The position numbers and the translations under genes were made by a program. The notes beneath the pieces were generated by a model that was given only the letters and a program-made list of their open reading frames with translations, did not search any database and was not told the DNA's origin. From Voacanga thouarsii (lineage: Eukaryota > Streptophyta > Magnoliopsida > Gentianales > Apocynaceae), in contig JANUWF010000008.1 in assembly GCA_026120185.1 (NCBI GenBank), positions 1,178,001 through 1,242,000 on the forward strand: DNA of 64,000 nt, in the 5' to 3' direction. Positions 41,971 through 54,135 of this stretch are shown piece after piece; within the stretch, counting starts at the first letter, position 1; each line of letters starts with the position of its first letter.

Positions 41971-43365
41971 TTTACTCTTTGCACTTGTATTTTATTTTAT
42001 TTTATGTCATTTTTCTTTTATTTATTTTCTTTTGACTTTTACTGACCTTTTCTAGCTTTTAGTTCTCTTTTCTTTTATTTTACTTTTCGTTGTTCTTTTT
42101 CTAGATTTATGTTTTATGTTTTTGTTTTTGTTTCTTTTGAGTTAGGTACTTTTGTGGCTTCTCTAAATGACTACTCCTTGTGGTGTATTCACACATGTGG
42201 GACCTAATATGCAATGGAAGTATTTTCTTCTCTTCATTCTTTCTTTTTATTAATTTTAGTCTTCTTGGCTTTGCTTTTATTGTTGCATTTTTTGCCATTG
42301 AGAACAACGTCCAGTTTAAGTGTGGGGGGAGAGTTTAGGCATTGAAGATATTTTTCATATCATTTTGTGTAAATTTTTCAATTTTTTTTTTTTTGTGGTT
42401 TTCATTAATTAGCAAGGTTGTAATTCTTTTTCTTACTTGGATATGATTTTTTATCATTCATTTGGTGGATTTTTATGAAATTGGTTTATTGGATAGGATA
42501 TTTTTCAAGGATTGAGGATTTGGATTACTCTTGTTTATGCATTGCTGTTTGAGTAATATTTGATTTATCTAGTTTGAATACGAAGAATATGATGAATGTG
42601 GGGAAATTTTATTAGCTAACTCTTGTATTATGAGTTTAAACTTTGCTTAGCTTTGAGTGATATGGAATGTGAGGAGATAAAAGATCTTTGAGAAGAAAGA
42701 TTGTGGGAAGTTGTGAAAAAATTTTGTGAGTTGAAAAATTGAGAAAAATGAGTTGATTGTTGTTTCCTCTTTGAAGATGATAAAATGTTATTTTTGCTTG
42801 ATTATGGGGGCTAATATGGATAGTGAAGAGAAATCTACTTTCTTGAGGCTATGAATTCTCGAAAGCGAAAAAGAGGAAAGATGATGAAAAACAAATGATG
42901 AGTGATGACTACGAGGGGGCTAATATGGTGTGTGAAGAGAAATCTATGCACTTGAGGCTATCAATTCCCTAAGTCAATGAAAAACTTGAGAGAAAAAGTT
43001 CCAAGTGTTTTCCTTACATCATGACTTAAGTTGTGCAATTTTTGGAATTATAATGCTTAAGTTGGTAGATAGCTTGACTTGTGTGATCTATGTTATCTAT
43101 ATTTTTACTTGAAGGATGAAATAATGTTCTTAGACTAAGGCATGAGTTGGTTAATTTGACTTCAAGAGTTCTGTGATATTCTACCAAATGTTTCAAAGTT
43201 TAAATTGTTTTCAAAGGGTTTGATGAATGGCAAGAGTTTTATCTAAAGTTTGGAAGGAAGTTATAATCCTTGTTATGTTTCAAATTTTTGGAATAAGATA
43301 GAACTTGTATTTTCTTGATGATTTTCTTGGCCTAAGTGTTTTTGCTTGAGGACAAGAAAAAGTTC
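41971..43365 (+). other. Element G 3' non-coding region
   Basis: It contains the internal PPT-like motif (about 42298-42331) and a duplicated unit starting gggggctaatatgg at 42806 and 42915 (period 109). Each copy continues with gaagagaaatct and cttgaggctat. No gene is supported. Confidence 0.7.
42298..42331 (+). promoter_or_regulatory. Internal PPT-like motif of element G
   Basis: ttgagaacaacgtccagttt then aagtgtgggggga; counterpart of the motifs in A, B and D. Confidence 0.6.
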
Positions 43366-43379
43366 AAGTGTGAGGGAAT
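43366..43379 (+). promoter_or_regulatory. Element G PPT
   Basis: aagtgtgagggaat directly precedes the LTR start TGATAGGGG; one G has become A compared with A's PPT. Confidence 0.8.
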
Positions 43380-44620
43380 TGATAGGGGCTAAAATTATCA
43401 CTATTTTCCTAGTTATTTGAGATCAAATTGAGATACTTTTGATGTAAAAATTAGGCATATTCTTTCCTATTTGATATTTTGCTTGTAGATAGTATTTTTG
43501 ACAAATCTGTGTAGATTTAAGTTGATTTCGAGCAAAAAGTGGATAGGTTCAAGAATGCACCAGACGCCAGGTCCACTCTGGCTGAACAGTAAAAATTGAG
43601 CAAAATTCAGGAGGAAAAATAGAACAGACCTAGTGACAGGTGGGTCGACTAGACCTGGCACCAGGTTCGTTCTGGAGAGGCGAAATCCTATGCACAAATT
43701 TGGTATTTTTCAAAGGATTTTGGTATTTTTCGAATCCTACTCATCTAAGACTCCTTAAGTAATGAATTTTAGCATCAAAGAAGCCTATTTAAACAAGAAA
43801 AACATAAGAGAAAGTAAGGAATTCAAGGAGTAAATCAGAAAATCACTCATTGATAGAGGGCTTCATCAAATCAATAAGGGTTGTTCAAGAGAGTCTTCAA
43901 TAGAGAAAAAGTAGGCTTGTCTATGAGTGCTTTCTTTTACCTTTGTTTTCTTTTTCTTAAACAATGATATATTCAATGTTTTCATTGTAATTTGATATTA
44001 TTTTTGGGACTCATGATTTATTGAGTTAATTTAGTCTTTTGATCAATTGATTATTGTTCTTGGTATTTGATTAATTATTTTTCTTACAGAGTTGGTTGTT
44101 GATTCTTGTTATTAACTTGCTTGAAAAATGGGTTGGTAATGACTTCAATTAGTTAATTTCATATTTGTTATCTAATAACTTGCTTAAAAAATGGGTTAAT
44201 TGTCTAGAACTTAGGTAATCAAAAGTTGGTTGATGATTGCTAGAATATGGATTCATTGACTAATTGCATGTTTTGAATCACCTAGAATATAGGGGTTTAT
44301 ATGAGGATTGATTTTAATGCATCTTTTGGGTAAATTGGTTGAAACAAAATATGTTCGCTAATTTAATTGGAAGATAGTGATTCCATATATTGCAAATAAA
44401 GTGGGTCTATTTTAAATCCTTCATGAAAACAAAATGATAATTGATTGTGATATGTGCTAAGGGATTCATTATCATGTTTTCAAAAGCCCTTGTCTAAATT
44501 GTATATTTTTACATCATTGAGTTGTACATATTTCTTTATTTTTTTTTCTTTTTATGATTTTATCACTTTATTTGGTTGGTTAAACAATAAATGAAAAGTT
44601 GATTGTTGATGAATGTATCA
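43380..44620 (+). repeat. Element G 3' LTR, truncated
   Basis: Begins TGATAGGGGCTAAAATTATC. Bases 43560-43680 carry acgccaggtccact and acctggcaccaggtt words of the GGCGCC-like family. The LTR stops around 44620, before the tail seen in D (gatcgatactc and so on). Confidence 0.82.
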
Positions 44621-44644
44621 TTAATTTAATGGATTTTAGGCATT

Positions 44645-45250
44645 ACTGTAATGCTAGGACAATGCTATTGCATATGATATCAATGTATCGTTGTGCACCA
44701 TGTTTGCTGACAAGTGCCGGCCTGCAATGTAGGAAGTTTTTAAAGCAATCATGAACACTAGGATGGCTGAGGGGGTAATGGTTCGCGATCATATACTTAT
44801 GATGATTGTTGATTTCGAAGAGGTTGAAGTCTTAAGGGCAACAATCGATGCTGAGAACCAAATTGACATAGTTCTTGAGACTTTGCCAAATTCATATTCT
44901 CAGTTCAAGTTAAATTATAACATGAACTAACTGAGTTGATGAAAATATTTCAGGCAGTTGAGAAAATTAGGAAGCCTAAGTCAAAGATTTTGGTTACTCA
45001 TTCTGGTTCATCTTCTAGAATTGGAGCTTAGTTTAAGAAGTTTAAGAAGAAAAAGGCCCAGAACAATGTGTGGGCCCAACCTAAGGGATCTAAGCCCGGT
45101 CCGTCCAAACCCAATGGCAAGTATTTTAAGTGTGGCAAAAAGGGACACTTTAAAAAGGATTGTACAGACTTCTTGGCTAAGTCCTCTTAGGTATTGCTCT
45201 ATATGTAAAGTCTTAATTAATGGTTGGGTCATCATCCACTTAGATTGTTG
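44645..45250 (+). pseudogene. gag: Element E gag
   Basis: Visible text includes EGVMVRDHILMMI, EVLRATIDAENQIDIVLETL and PNSYSQFKLNYNM. KIRKPKSKILVTHSGSSS follows, then a zinc knuckle (KYFKCGKKGHFKKDC near 45121-45165) whose first Cys is replaced by Tyr. The gag is typical of Tork-like copia elements. The frame changes around 44935-45030. Confidence 0.78.
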
Positions 45251-45630
45251 ATTTCAGAGCTATTGACCATATATGTACCTTGCAGTGGTTCAGGAAGATA
45301 AGGCGACTCAGTAGAGGAGAGCATAGACTCAAAATGGGCAACAGAGCATAAGTGTGGGCTAAAGTAGTGGGAGACTTAGAGTTTTTATTTGATTGTAATA
45401 TGATTTTAGTTTTAAAAGATATTTTATATGTTTCTAGTTTTAAACATAATTTGATTTCAGTTTCAATATTGAGTAATCAAGGATATTCTTTTTCTTTCCA
45501 TTATGGTATTTCAATTAGTAGAAATGAAAATATTATTTGTTCTAGAAATATGTATGGGAATTTTTTCTATATTAATCATATTAATTGTTAAATAAATAAT
45601 ACTTTAATGGAACCTAATGATAAGAAGAGA
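45251..45630 (+). pseudogene. pol: Element E protease region
   Basis: A 79-aa frame (45352-45591) holds DLEFLFDCNMILVLKDILYV, SSFKHNLISVSILSNQGYS and FHYGISISRNENIICSRN. This is the copia protease C-terminus and the link to GAG-pre-integrase. The active-site part lies upstream, near 45250, in a damaged frame. Confidence 0.7.
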
Positions 45631-46255
45631 AATGCCACATCAAATAACTCATATTTATGGCATTTGAGATTAGGACATATAAATCTTAATCGGATTCAAA
45701 GGTTAATCTAAAATGGGTTTTTATACTCATTGACATTGTTAAAGGAATGGCCTCAGTGTGAATATCATCTTATGGGTAAAATAACCAAAATGTCATTTAC
45801 TCAAAAGGTGAAAAGGGCTAATAAAATATTAGAGTTAGTTCATACTAATATTTTTGGTCCTATGTCTACACTGGTTGCAGAAGGATATGAATACTTTATC
45901 ATATTCACAGATAATTACATGCATTTTGGTTATATTTACTTGATGAGGTGCAAGTCCAACTCATTTGATAAATTCAAAGAGTTTAAAGCTGAAGTGGAGT
46001 GTCAAACAGATAAACTAATAAAAAAGTTAAGATCGAATCGGCGTGGAAAGTATCTGCTTGGTGAATTCAAGGACTACTTGCCATATTAGAGTATAGAATC
46101 TTAGCTAATTGCACTTGGTCCCCAGTAGAATGGAGTAGCTGAAAGAAGAAATAGAACATTGATAGAAATGGTTAGAAGCAAAATGAGTCATGCAACTTGT
46201 CCTATGAGATGTGGATTGGATAAAAGCCCTATTGGATGTGGATTGGATAAAAGCC
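45631..46255 (+). pseudogene. pol: Element E GAG-pre-integrase and integrase, internally deleted
   Basis: SYLWHLRLGHINLNRIQ (near 45650) is followed by a 119-aa frame (45730-46089) with the integrase opening (ELVHTNIFGPMSTLVAEGYE, YFIIFTDNYMHFGYIYLM). Next comes NGVAERRNRTLIEMVRSKMS, which carries the usual catalytic Glu. The rest of the core is lost. A 25-bp phrase (tgtggattggataaaagccc) is duplicated in tandem at 46209-46258 at the deletion scar. Confidence 0.78.
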
Positions 46256-46259
46256 CAAT

Positions 46260-48180
46260 ATGAATCATCTCAAAGTATGGGGTTGTCCATTTTATGTACT
46301 GACTAAAGAAAGCAAGTTAAACCCACGATTAGAATTGTGCTACTTCATATGGTATCCAAAAGGAACAAAATGTGGATACTTTTATCATCTCCAAGACCAA
46401 AAGATATTTATTAGTACTCATGCTAGATATTTGGAGGATGAACAAAGTGTGTCCACTAAGGTTTCGAGTAAGGCAGAATTAGAAAAGAAGTTGAGTGACA
46501 CTTCAACTTCTAGTTCCTCAATTGAGGAACCTAAAGAAGTATAGTCAGATGTTCTTATACAAAATGAACCACATTGTAGTGGGAGGATATCTAGGATTCC
46601 AAAAAGTTGGACTGGAGAAGCCTTTGAGGTAGTCTCCGACTATCAGGAATAAAATCCCACTAAATAACTATGAAGCCATTACTGATGTTGATGCAGACAA
46701 ATGGCAAGTAGTAATGGATGCCAAGATTGAGTCTATGTATCTCAATCAATCTGGGATCTTGTCACTGTACCTAAAGGGATTAAACCTATAGAATGTAAGT
46801 GGGTATACAAAAGAAAGAGAGGTGCAGATAGAAAGGTGAAAACTTTTAAAGCAAGGTTGGTAAAAAAAGGTTATACTCAGAAAGAAGGGTTCGATTATGA
46901 GGATACATTTTCACCTGTTGCCAAGCTTAAGTCCATTCACATTTTGTTGGCCATCGTATGTTATTATGACTACGAGATATGGTAAATGGATATCAAGACA
47001 GCCTTTTTTAATGGCTATCTTAACAAAGACATCTATATAACCCAGCCTGAAGGCTTTGTTACGGATGGCCAAGAGCATATGGTTTGTAAATATAAGAAGT
47101 CCATTTATGGACTTAAGCAAGAATCACGAGTATGGAACATACATTTTGATGAGACTGCAAAGTATTATGGATTAATGCAAAACGTGGATGAACCATACGT
47201 ATATAGAAAAATAGATGGCAACAATATATCTTTTATGGTACTTTATGTAAATGACATTCTAATCATTAGAAATGATGTAAAGATATTGTCATCCATAAAG
47301 ACTTGGCAATCAAGTTAATTTAGCATGAAAGATATAGGAAAAGATGGCTACATTCTTGGAATAAAGCTTTTTAGAGATAGAAAGCAAAGAATGTTAAGTC
47401 TATCCCAATCTGCTTATATTGACAAGAAATTGGCTAAATTTAGCATGGATCAGTGTAAAGGGGCAATTATATCCTTCAGGTAAAGATTGACCTTATCTTC
47501 CAAGCAATGTCCTAAGACACAGGAAGAAAATGAAAGGATGAGTAGGATTCCCTATGCCTCAGCAGTGGGAAGTCTCATTTATGCTATGCTTTGTACAAGG
47601 CCAGATATCTGCTTTGTAGTAGATATGGTTAGAAGGGATCAATCAAACCCAGGGGAAGAACATTGGCAAACTGTAAAGCACATTCTCAAGTACCTGAAGG
47701 AAACGAGGGATTAGATGCTTGTTTACAGGGCCGATGACTTAATTCCTACCACACGGACTTAGACTTCCAAGTAGATAAAGATGAAAGAAAATCCACTAGT
47801 AGATATGTTTTTACTTTGTCTATAGGGGCTATTCTATGGATGAGTGTTAAGCAATCTTGTATTGCTGATCTACCATAGAAGCTGAGTATATGGTAGATTC
47901 AGAAGCTTTTGAAGAAGCGGTTTGGCTCTAGAAGTTCTTTATGGAACTTGGAGTTGTGCCACAGATAGACATGCCCATAACTATAGATTGCGACAATTCT
48001 AGAGATGTGTTACATTGTAAAAAGCCAAGAAAGCACATGAAGGTCAAGCACATTGAGAAAAAGTATCACTTAATCTAGGACTTCATCTAGAAATGGGAGA
48101 TAGTGGTTGACCAAATTTTCTCTGCAAATAATTTGATGGACTCATTTACCAAGCCTTTAATAAAGTGTTTCGTAGATACT
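46260..48180 (+). pseudogene. pol: Element E reverse transcriptase and RNase H
   Basis: First comes the link (NHLKVWGCPFYVLTKESKLN, 46260-46544). RT follows: KWVYKRKRGADRK near 46800, FDYEDTFSPVAKLKSIH near 46890, DIKTAFFNGYLNKDIYITQP (46986-47318) and GLKQESRVWN. The catalytic box reads FMVLYVNDILIIRND, with Asn for the first Asp, so RT would be inactive. Further on are MSRIPYASAVGSLIYAMLCT and RPDICFVVDMV (47487-47714). RNase H is in pieces to 48180. Several stops. Confidence 0.85.
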
Positions 48181-48241
48181 TAGATGTCATATAGGTAGGC
48201 ACATACAGACTATTATAGTCCATTTAGTGCAAGTGAGAGAT

Positions 48242-48270
48242 TATTGGAATGTATGTCCAAAATGGCCTAT
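48242..48270 (+). repeat. Element E 3' LTR, first fragment
   Basis: TATTGGAATGTATGTCCAAA matches the start of the LTR at 36954, with the first G changed to A. It ends with the TSD of D (CCTAT, 48266-48270). Confidence 0.8.
48266..48270. repeat. TSD CCTAT of element D, left copy
   Basis: Identical to 62317-62321 across 14 kb of inserted sequence. Confidence 0.88.
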
Positions 48271-49687
48271 TTGTATGGCTTAAATTCACATGTTTATTCC
48301 TAGTTATTTGAGGATAATTTGAGATACATTTGATGAAATAACTAGTCATATTCCTTCTTATTTAATATTTTTCTTGTGAAAAGTATTTTTGATGAATTTG
48401 TGTAGGAATTAGAAGATTTTGAGCAAAGTTGTGCACTTCCAGTAGCAACCCGGTGCTTGCCCAAGCTACCCAACCCAACACTAGGTCGCTTTGGAATAAC
48501 AAAGCAAAACAAAGCAACTTGAGTCAAAATCCAAAGGCAACCTGGTGTCAGGCTGGCTGAAGTGACCAAGTGCCGGGTTAACACTGTCTAGAGGCAGTGG
48601 AATTCTGTTTTCACGCGGATTTGGTATCTTCCAAAGGATTTGGTATTTTCTGAATTTTACTCGAAGTAGACTCTCAAGCCACGAATTTTGGCATCAAAGG
48701 GGCTTATAAATACAAGCAAAACATAAGAGAAGGGTATGAATCCAAGGATCAAAGCTTCCAATCAATAACAAGAAGAGGAAATTTATCAATCAAGGGGCAT
48801 TTTTCAAGGAGGTTTTCAAAGAGAAGAAGAATAGTTTGTCTATAAGTTCTATCTTTTACCTTTGTTTTCTTTTTTCTAGAATAATGATGTGATTAATTTT
48901 TTTTTTATTATAAGTTGACATGATTTTGGAATTCATGATTTCTTAAATTAATTTAGTCTTTTGACCAATTAATTATTTTTCTTTGTTGATTACTTATTTT
49001 TGCTACGGAATTGATTGTTTGATCTTTATTGTTAACTTGCTTAAAAAATGGGTTGATAATGACTTCAATTTAATTAATTTTAGATTATATTATCTTTTAA
49101 CTTACTTGAAATATTAGTTAATTGTAAAGAGATTGGGTAATCAAAGATTAGTTGATGATTGCTAGAATATGGATTTATTGACTAATTTCATACTTTAAAT
49201 CGCCTAGAATACAGGGGTTTATGTGAGCTTGATTTTTAATGCAGCTTTTGGGTAAAATTAGTTGAGACAGAATATGTTCACTAGTTTAACAAGAAGATAA
49301 TGATTCTATGAATTGCAAATGAAGTGAGTCTATTTTGAATCTTTCACGATACCAAGATAATTGATTGTGATATTCACTAAGTGATTCATTGTCATGTCTT
49401 CTAGAATATTTGTCTAAATTGGATATTCTTTTATCATTGAGTTGTATATATTTTTCTTTATTTTTATTTTTATTGTCTCTTCACTTTCTTGGGTCAGTTA
49501 AACAATGAATGAATGGTGACTAATGGTAGTTGTTCCTTGAGGATCGATACTCATTAATTCCCTACATTGTACTTGCGATGAGTATAATTGCTCATATGTG
49601 TAATTTGGTTTAAATGTTTTAATTAAAACTTGGTCAGGGATGGATTTAAATTTGAATGATTTTTATACACCCAAAATTTACGCATCA
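48271..49687 (+). repeat. Element D 5' LTR
   Basis: Starts TTGTATGGCTTAAATTC (compare TGATAGGGTTTAAATTC at 56713) and ends TTTACGCATCA, 1417 bp. Bases 48440-48590 contain acccggtgcttgcc, acctggtgtcaggctgg and aagtgccgggtt words of the GGCGCC-like family. Confidence 0.88.
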
Positions 49688-49693
49688 AGTTTT

Positions 49694-49710
49694 TGGCGCC
49701 GTTGCCGGGG
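49694..49710 (+). promoter_or_regulatory. Element D PBS, perfect tRNA-Asp match
   Basis: TGGCGCCGTTGCCGGGG is the exact complement of the last 17 bases of plant tRNA-Asp including CCA. It is the best-kept PBS in the window. Confidence 0.92.
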
Positions 49711-49939
49711 GACAATACCATGAAAGCTAGGATTTCACTAATTTAACCATGTTTATATGTATATATGTCTATATATAAATATGTATATATGTTCTTTATG
49801 TAACTAAATGTCATATCTTGTTGTATATATACATGTACCTTAACTAATTACCTTAGTTCATGTGAAACTTTGTACTTAATTATGTTTAAATTCTATAATC
49901 CCATCATCTTATGTTTCTTGTATTTTTAGTCAGTAGTGT

Positions 49940-51410
49940 ATGACCCGGCGAGTTCAAGGAGAACTAGCGGATTTTGATCCTGAGATCAAAAGAATGTTGA
50001 CAGGGATTTGGAGGGCACTCAGGAAAATGGATACGCAATTCAATTCAACCAAAGAGATGGAGGTTAACCAAAATAACAATGGTAGAAATAATGGTAAGAG
50101 GACTATGGATGACTTTTTTAAACCAGAAATTTCAGGTACAGACTCGAGCATCACTAGACCTAGGGTGGAGGCTAACAATTTCGAGATTAAACCCAACATT
50201 ATCTAAATGATCCAAAATATGGTACAATTTGAAGGGTTACCGGATGAAGACCCTAATGGCCACATTGCCTATTTCTTAGAGATTTGTGACACCTTTAAGA
50301 TGAATTGTGTTTCGGAGGATGCTATAAAGTTAAGGCTTTTTCTTTTTTCCTTGTGGGATAAAGCCAAATCATGGTTAAAGTCTTTACCAGTAGGATCCAT
50401 CACCTCATAGAATGGTTTCACTGAAAATGTTTTGGCAAAATACTTTTCCCCAGCCAGAACAACCAAACTTAGGATAGATATTTTTGCCTTTCAATAGTTA
50501 GATTCTGAAAGCCTTTATGAGTGTTCGGAAAGGTGGAAGGAGATGCTTAGAAAGTGCCCTCATCATGGGTTTGAGTTAGGAATGTAAATGCAGATTTTCC
50601 ATAGTGGGTTAAACTTTGCATCAAAACAGTTGGTTGATTTTCTGCTAGAGGGGACTATCAATACTTAGACCCCGGATGAAGTATATGAGTTAGTAGGGAA
50701 TATTGCCATGAATAACTACTCATGGGGCAATTTGAGGAACAAGGCTCGTGTCCAAGGTGTGCACAAGGTTAATGTTGTGGCTACTTCGGAAGCTAAGGTT
50801 GAGGCACTCATACAAAAAATGGAACAAATGGTGATGACCCCCTTTTCAGGCCAGGTAATGAATATTAATCGTGATTTTTGTGGAGAAGGGCACCCTAATC
50901 ATGAGTGCTAAATTATGGGTTCATCCCAAGATTCTTTAGAACAAGCTGTGTTTTTTGGGTAATGGGCGACAAGGTAATAATCCCTACAGTGCTACATACA
51001 ATTCGGGTTGGAGGAGCCATCCAAATTTCTCATGGACAAATCAAAACTAACCACGGCCTTCTAATTTTGGTGGCAATCAAATGACTCAATCTTTCTTACC
51101 ATATAATGCACCACCATCCAAGCCATGATCAGAGGAATTGGTTAATAAGATGGTGAGCTCAACTGAGGCGAAATTCCAAGGAGTAGATTCTGTGACACGG
51201 AATTTAGAGGCATTAATGCACAATCTTGAAAACCAAATTGGCAATTGGCCAAACTTCTTAGAGACCGTCAAATGGGATCTCTTCCAAAAAATACCGAAAC
51301 AAATCTATATGATCAAGACCATGAAAGAAGATGATTTTCACTGTTTGTTGGGACATCTTTTTAATTTTTATTTTCTTGCATTTATTTTTCTATATTTTTA
51401 TTTCTTTTAG
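49940..51410 (+). pseudogene. gag: Element D gag
   Basis: Starts at 49940 (MTRRVQGELADFDPEIKRML). The gag core runs through ANNFEIKPNII, VQFEGLPDEDPNGHIAYFLE and LRLFLFSLWDKAKSWLKSLP to about 50410. It goes on after stops to the zinc knuckle near 50870-50908 (CGEGHPNHEC; the first Cys of the CCHC set is Arg). The C-terminal helix follows (FQGVDSVTRNLEALMHNLEN, 51171-51230). Stops at 50204, 50408 and elsewhere break it. It is the only gag in the window that is not physically split by an insertion in an Athila-type element. Confidence 0.82.
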
Positions 51411-52485
51411 AGTAATGACATTTTCTTCATTATTTTATATTTTTAACTATTGTTGTTTTCAGTATTTTAATAAAAAAAATTCTTTTTAGTCGAACAGAGC
51501 TAACCAGGTGTCGAGTCGGCACTGGGTAATTTTTAGACAAAAATAGACTAGACCTAGTGCAAGGCCACGTGCTCTAACTAGATGTCGGGTCACGTCGGAC
51601 AAAGGCTTGGTAACTGTAGATTTTGGCCATTTTTCAACAAACTCTCCATCTTCCTCGTTTTAGCTCTCAACCCACCACTAGTTCTTACTTCGAAAAACCA
51701 TCGAATCAATTTCAAGTCCCCTCAAAACACCTTCTAAACACAAAATCATTGCTTTATTCTTGAAGTTGTCGATTGAAATAATGAAAAACCAAATTTTTCT
51801 TAAGATTTCTCTATTTTCAATCGACCCTTTGGAAGTAAGATTTCTTCACTTTGTTTACATAGGATTGGAGCCCATATATTGAAGAACATTGCGCTATGAA
51901 TTCTTAGCATTTTTTACAGTTCAATCTTCCATATTAATTAGTTGGTATTTTTTGGTATATTTTGGTCTGAAAATTCATATTTTTCTTGGGTTATTTGAAT
52001 TAATGGAAATTGTGCATTCTTTGAGGATTGAAGAGCATGGGTATATGATTGGCAATGTTATTATGATGATCACAATTCATGTATTGGCTTTTCTACAATT
52101 AGTTTAAGCATGCCTCGCATATGAGTATTTTGCACATATATTGGAAAATTCTTTATGTTTTGAGGACTAATTGTTGCACTCATTCACTACTTATATCTAT
52201 ATGTTTGTTTTGCTATTGTTACTATAAGCTTTGTTATGAATGAATTGATATATTGCACAAGCATATGGATATGGTGTTTGGGGTGGAAAAATTGTGTTCT
52301 TTTTGTTGGTTTTGGGTGGTGAATGAGTAATGTTTTGGTTGGAGATTGATTGGTGGATGAGTTGAGTTTGTTTTCCTTGCTTGTGAAGTGGTTGAGAGTT
52401 ATGTTGGATTGTGCGTTAAGGGGTGATTTTTAGTAGACCATTTTCTTTCTCATTTCCTATCTCTTTCTATCCTTTTGAAATCATC
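51411..52485 (+). other. Element D spacer where pol would be expected
   Basis: This is about 1.1 kb without pol motifs. Bases 51497-51610 are a GC-richer patch with ccaggtgtcgagtcggcact, gacctagtgcaaggcc and agatgtcgggtca. These words echo those in D's LTR. A 72-aa hydrophobic frame at 51889-52107 has a distant counterpart in B (6846-7043) but is not convincing as a gene. Confidence 0.65.
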
Positions 52486-52614
52486 ATGTCTAGGAGGCTA
52501 AAGATTATGGCTCCTGTGCCAAGAGAGCTAGAGCTTCATCTTTTTCTAACCCATCTTTTGAGCCATTCCTACCCAACCTACCCAATTCCGTGAGCTTACA
52601 TGTCAGATATAGTA

Positions 52615-52619
52615 CTGAA
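52615..52619. repeat. TSD CTGAA, left copy
   Basis: Identical to 54136-54140. Confidence 0.88.
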
Positions 52620-54135
52620 TGTTAGGAATATACCTTAGAGTCAATTTGTACTTATACTATTGTTATTGTGTTTTATATAATAATATGAGGTTTTTCTTTC
52701 CATGAATAGTGCATTTTGTTTTGTGGTCATTAAGTACGTGACTTGATAGTAAAACCCAACAATGAATACAATGACTATTCTAAAACTGTCCCTGATCGAT
52801 TATTATTATTGGAATAATAATAAATTAAGATTAGTATGTTTGTGACTTGATGACTATGTTTTACTGGTCATGGATATTTGTGATATCGAGTCAAAACATA
52901 AATAAATGTTACAGAACATTGTATTGGACATAACCCACTGTGAGAGTTCTTCATGGAACATGTCATAAGTACTTTCTAGCCATAATAATATTAAAAGTCC
53001 TTTGACCTAAATTCATCATAGTTTCCTACTTGATAAATTCTCTATTTTGATGTTGTCTTTAACCAGATAATAAATTAGACTACTATTGGATATAGAATAA
53101 ATCAATGAGAGGAATATGATTGATAGTGAAGGAATTTGTCCCTCTCAATTATAGGAGAGATATCTATGGGCCCCTTGATAAGTTAGACTGTTAAAATGCA
53201 TGGCCGTGCTCAAATATATCAATCTAAGATATTGATATCATTTGTTTGAACAATCTACTATGAAATCAAGAAATAATTGATTAAGCTTAATAAGGATGAC
53301 ATACTCTGTGCCTTATGCTTAATCTGGATATCGTGTGACAAAAGGACTAAATATAAAATTATGGTTTGGTTCAAAGAGATCACCGATCTTCATTTAACCT
53401 GGATAGTTATAATGTTTTGCTAGAAACCGCTTATAACTTGTGGGCCATTTAAATATAATTTGGGCACTCTGCAAATGTTAAATGAACCTATAGGATCACA
53501 TAATAAGCGAACTTGTTAGGTCATTTTTCTGGTAACCAGATTCAATGAATCTAGAAACATGTCTAAGTTAATCGAACTTAGAAAATCAACCAGATACAAT
53601 GAATCTGAAAATATGTCTACGTTCGATGTATCTAGATGATGTCCAAATTATATGAATCTGAGTCGGTAAATTAATTAGTTAAATTACCGAGATAATGACA
53701 GAATCTTATCATATCAGTTTTAATTTAATTTGAATTTAAATTAAAATACGATAAGATATTATTAGGGTTGGACTCTAAGAGGTTTGGAGTGGGTTTTTAA
53801 GAAAACCCTAGCTATCTTCTTAGGTGTTCCAATTCGGTTGAGAATATTCGTGCCTCCATTCACCAGAGAAAAAAAAAACCTCTTAAACCCTAGGCGCTAG
53901 CACTCCCTGGGTAACGAGTTAGTTCGCGGTGTGTATCCGATAGAGGGCGTTCGTGCATTGCAGCGTCTGGTAATCGTTCAGGTTGCACGTACAACAGTAC
54001 AATCAGAATTGAAGGATCTCGATTACACCAAATAGAGGTAATTTTGCAAACTTTAGATCTTCTTAATCGTTTACTTGGGTCCTCGGAAGGGATTCGTGGA
54101 TGTTTTTCGCATTTAGGAGTCCACGAATCCCAACA
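52620..54135 (+). mobile_element. Copia solo LTR inside the env-like ORF of D
   Basis: Begins TGTTAGGAATATACC and ends CACGAATCCCAACA, 1516 bp, with perfect TSD CTGAA. It has a copia LTR style but is a different family from E, F and H. Strand follows the TG-CA reading and composition and is not certain. No internal sequence remains. Confidence 0.85.

Larger units (their letters stand above)
40406..44620 (+). mobile_element. Element G: truncated pol-less Athila-type element
   Basis: The 5' end is cut at the point equivalent to base 6722 of B, so LTR, PBS and gag are absent. It keeps the spacer end, hydrophobic ORF, env-like ORF, 3' non-coding region, PPT and most of a 3' LTR. The LTR breaks off near 44620, where copia E begins. 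Of the three pol-less elements it is the one closest to B. Confidence 0.8.
44620..48270 (+). mobile_element. Element E: Ty1/copia element, 5'-truncated, 3' LTR split
   Basis: It runs from mid-gag through protease, integrase, RT and RNase H to a PPT (gtgcaagtgagagat, ending about 48241) and the first 29 bp of the 3' LTR (48242-48270). Element D interrupts there. The LTR resumes at 62317-62439 and is then interrupted again by F. The 5' end is lost at the junction with G. Many stops, shifts and at least one deletion. Confidence 0.85.
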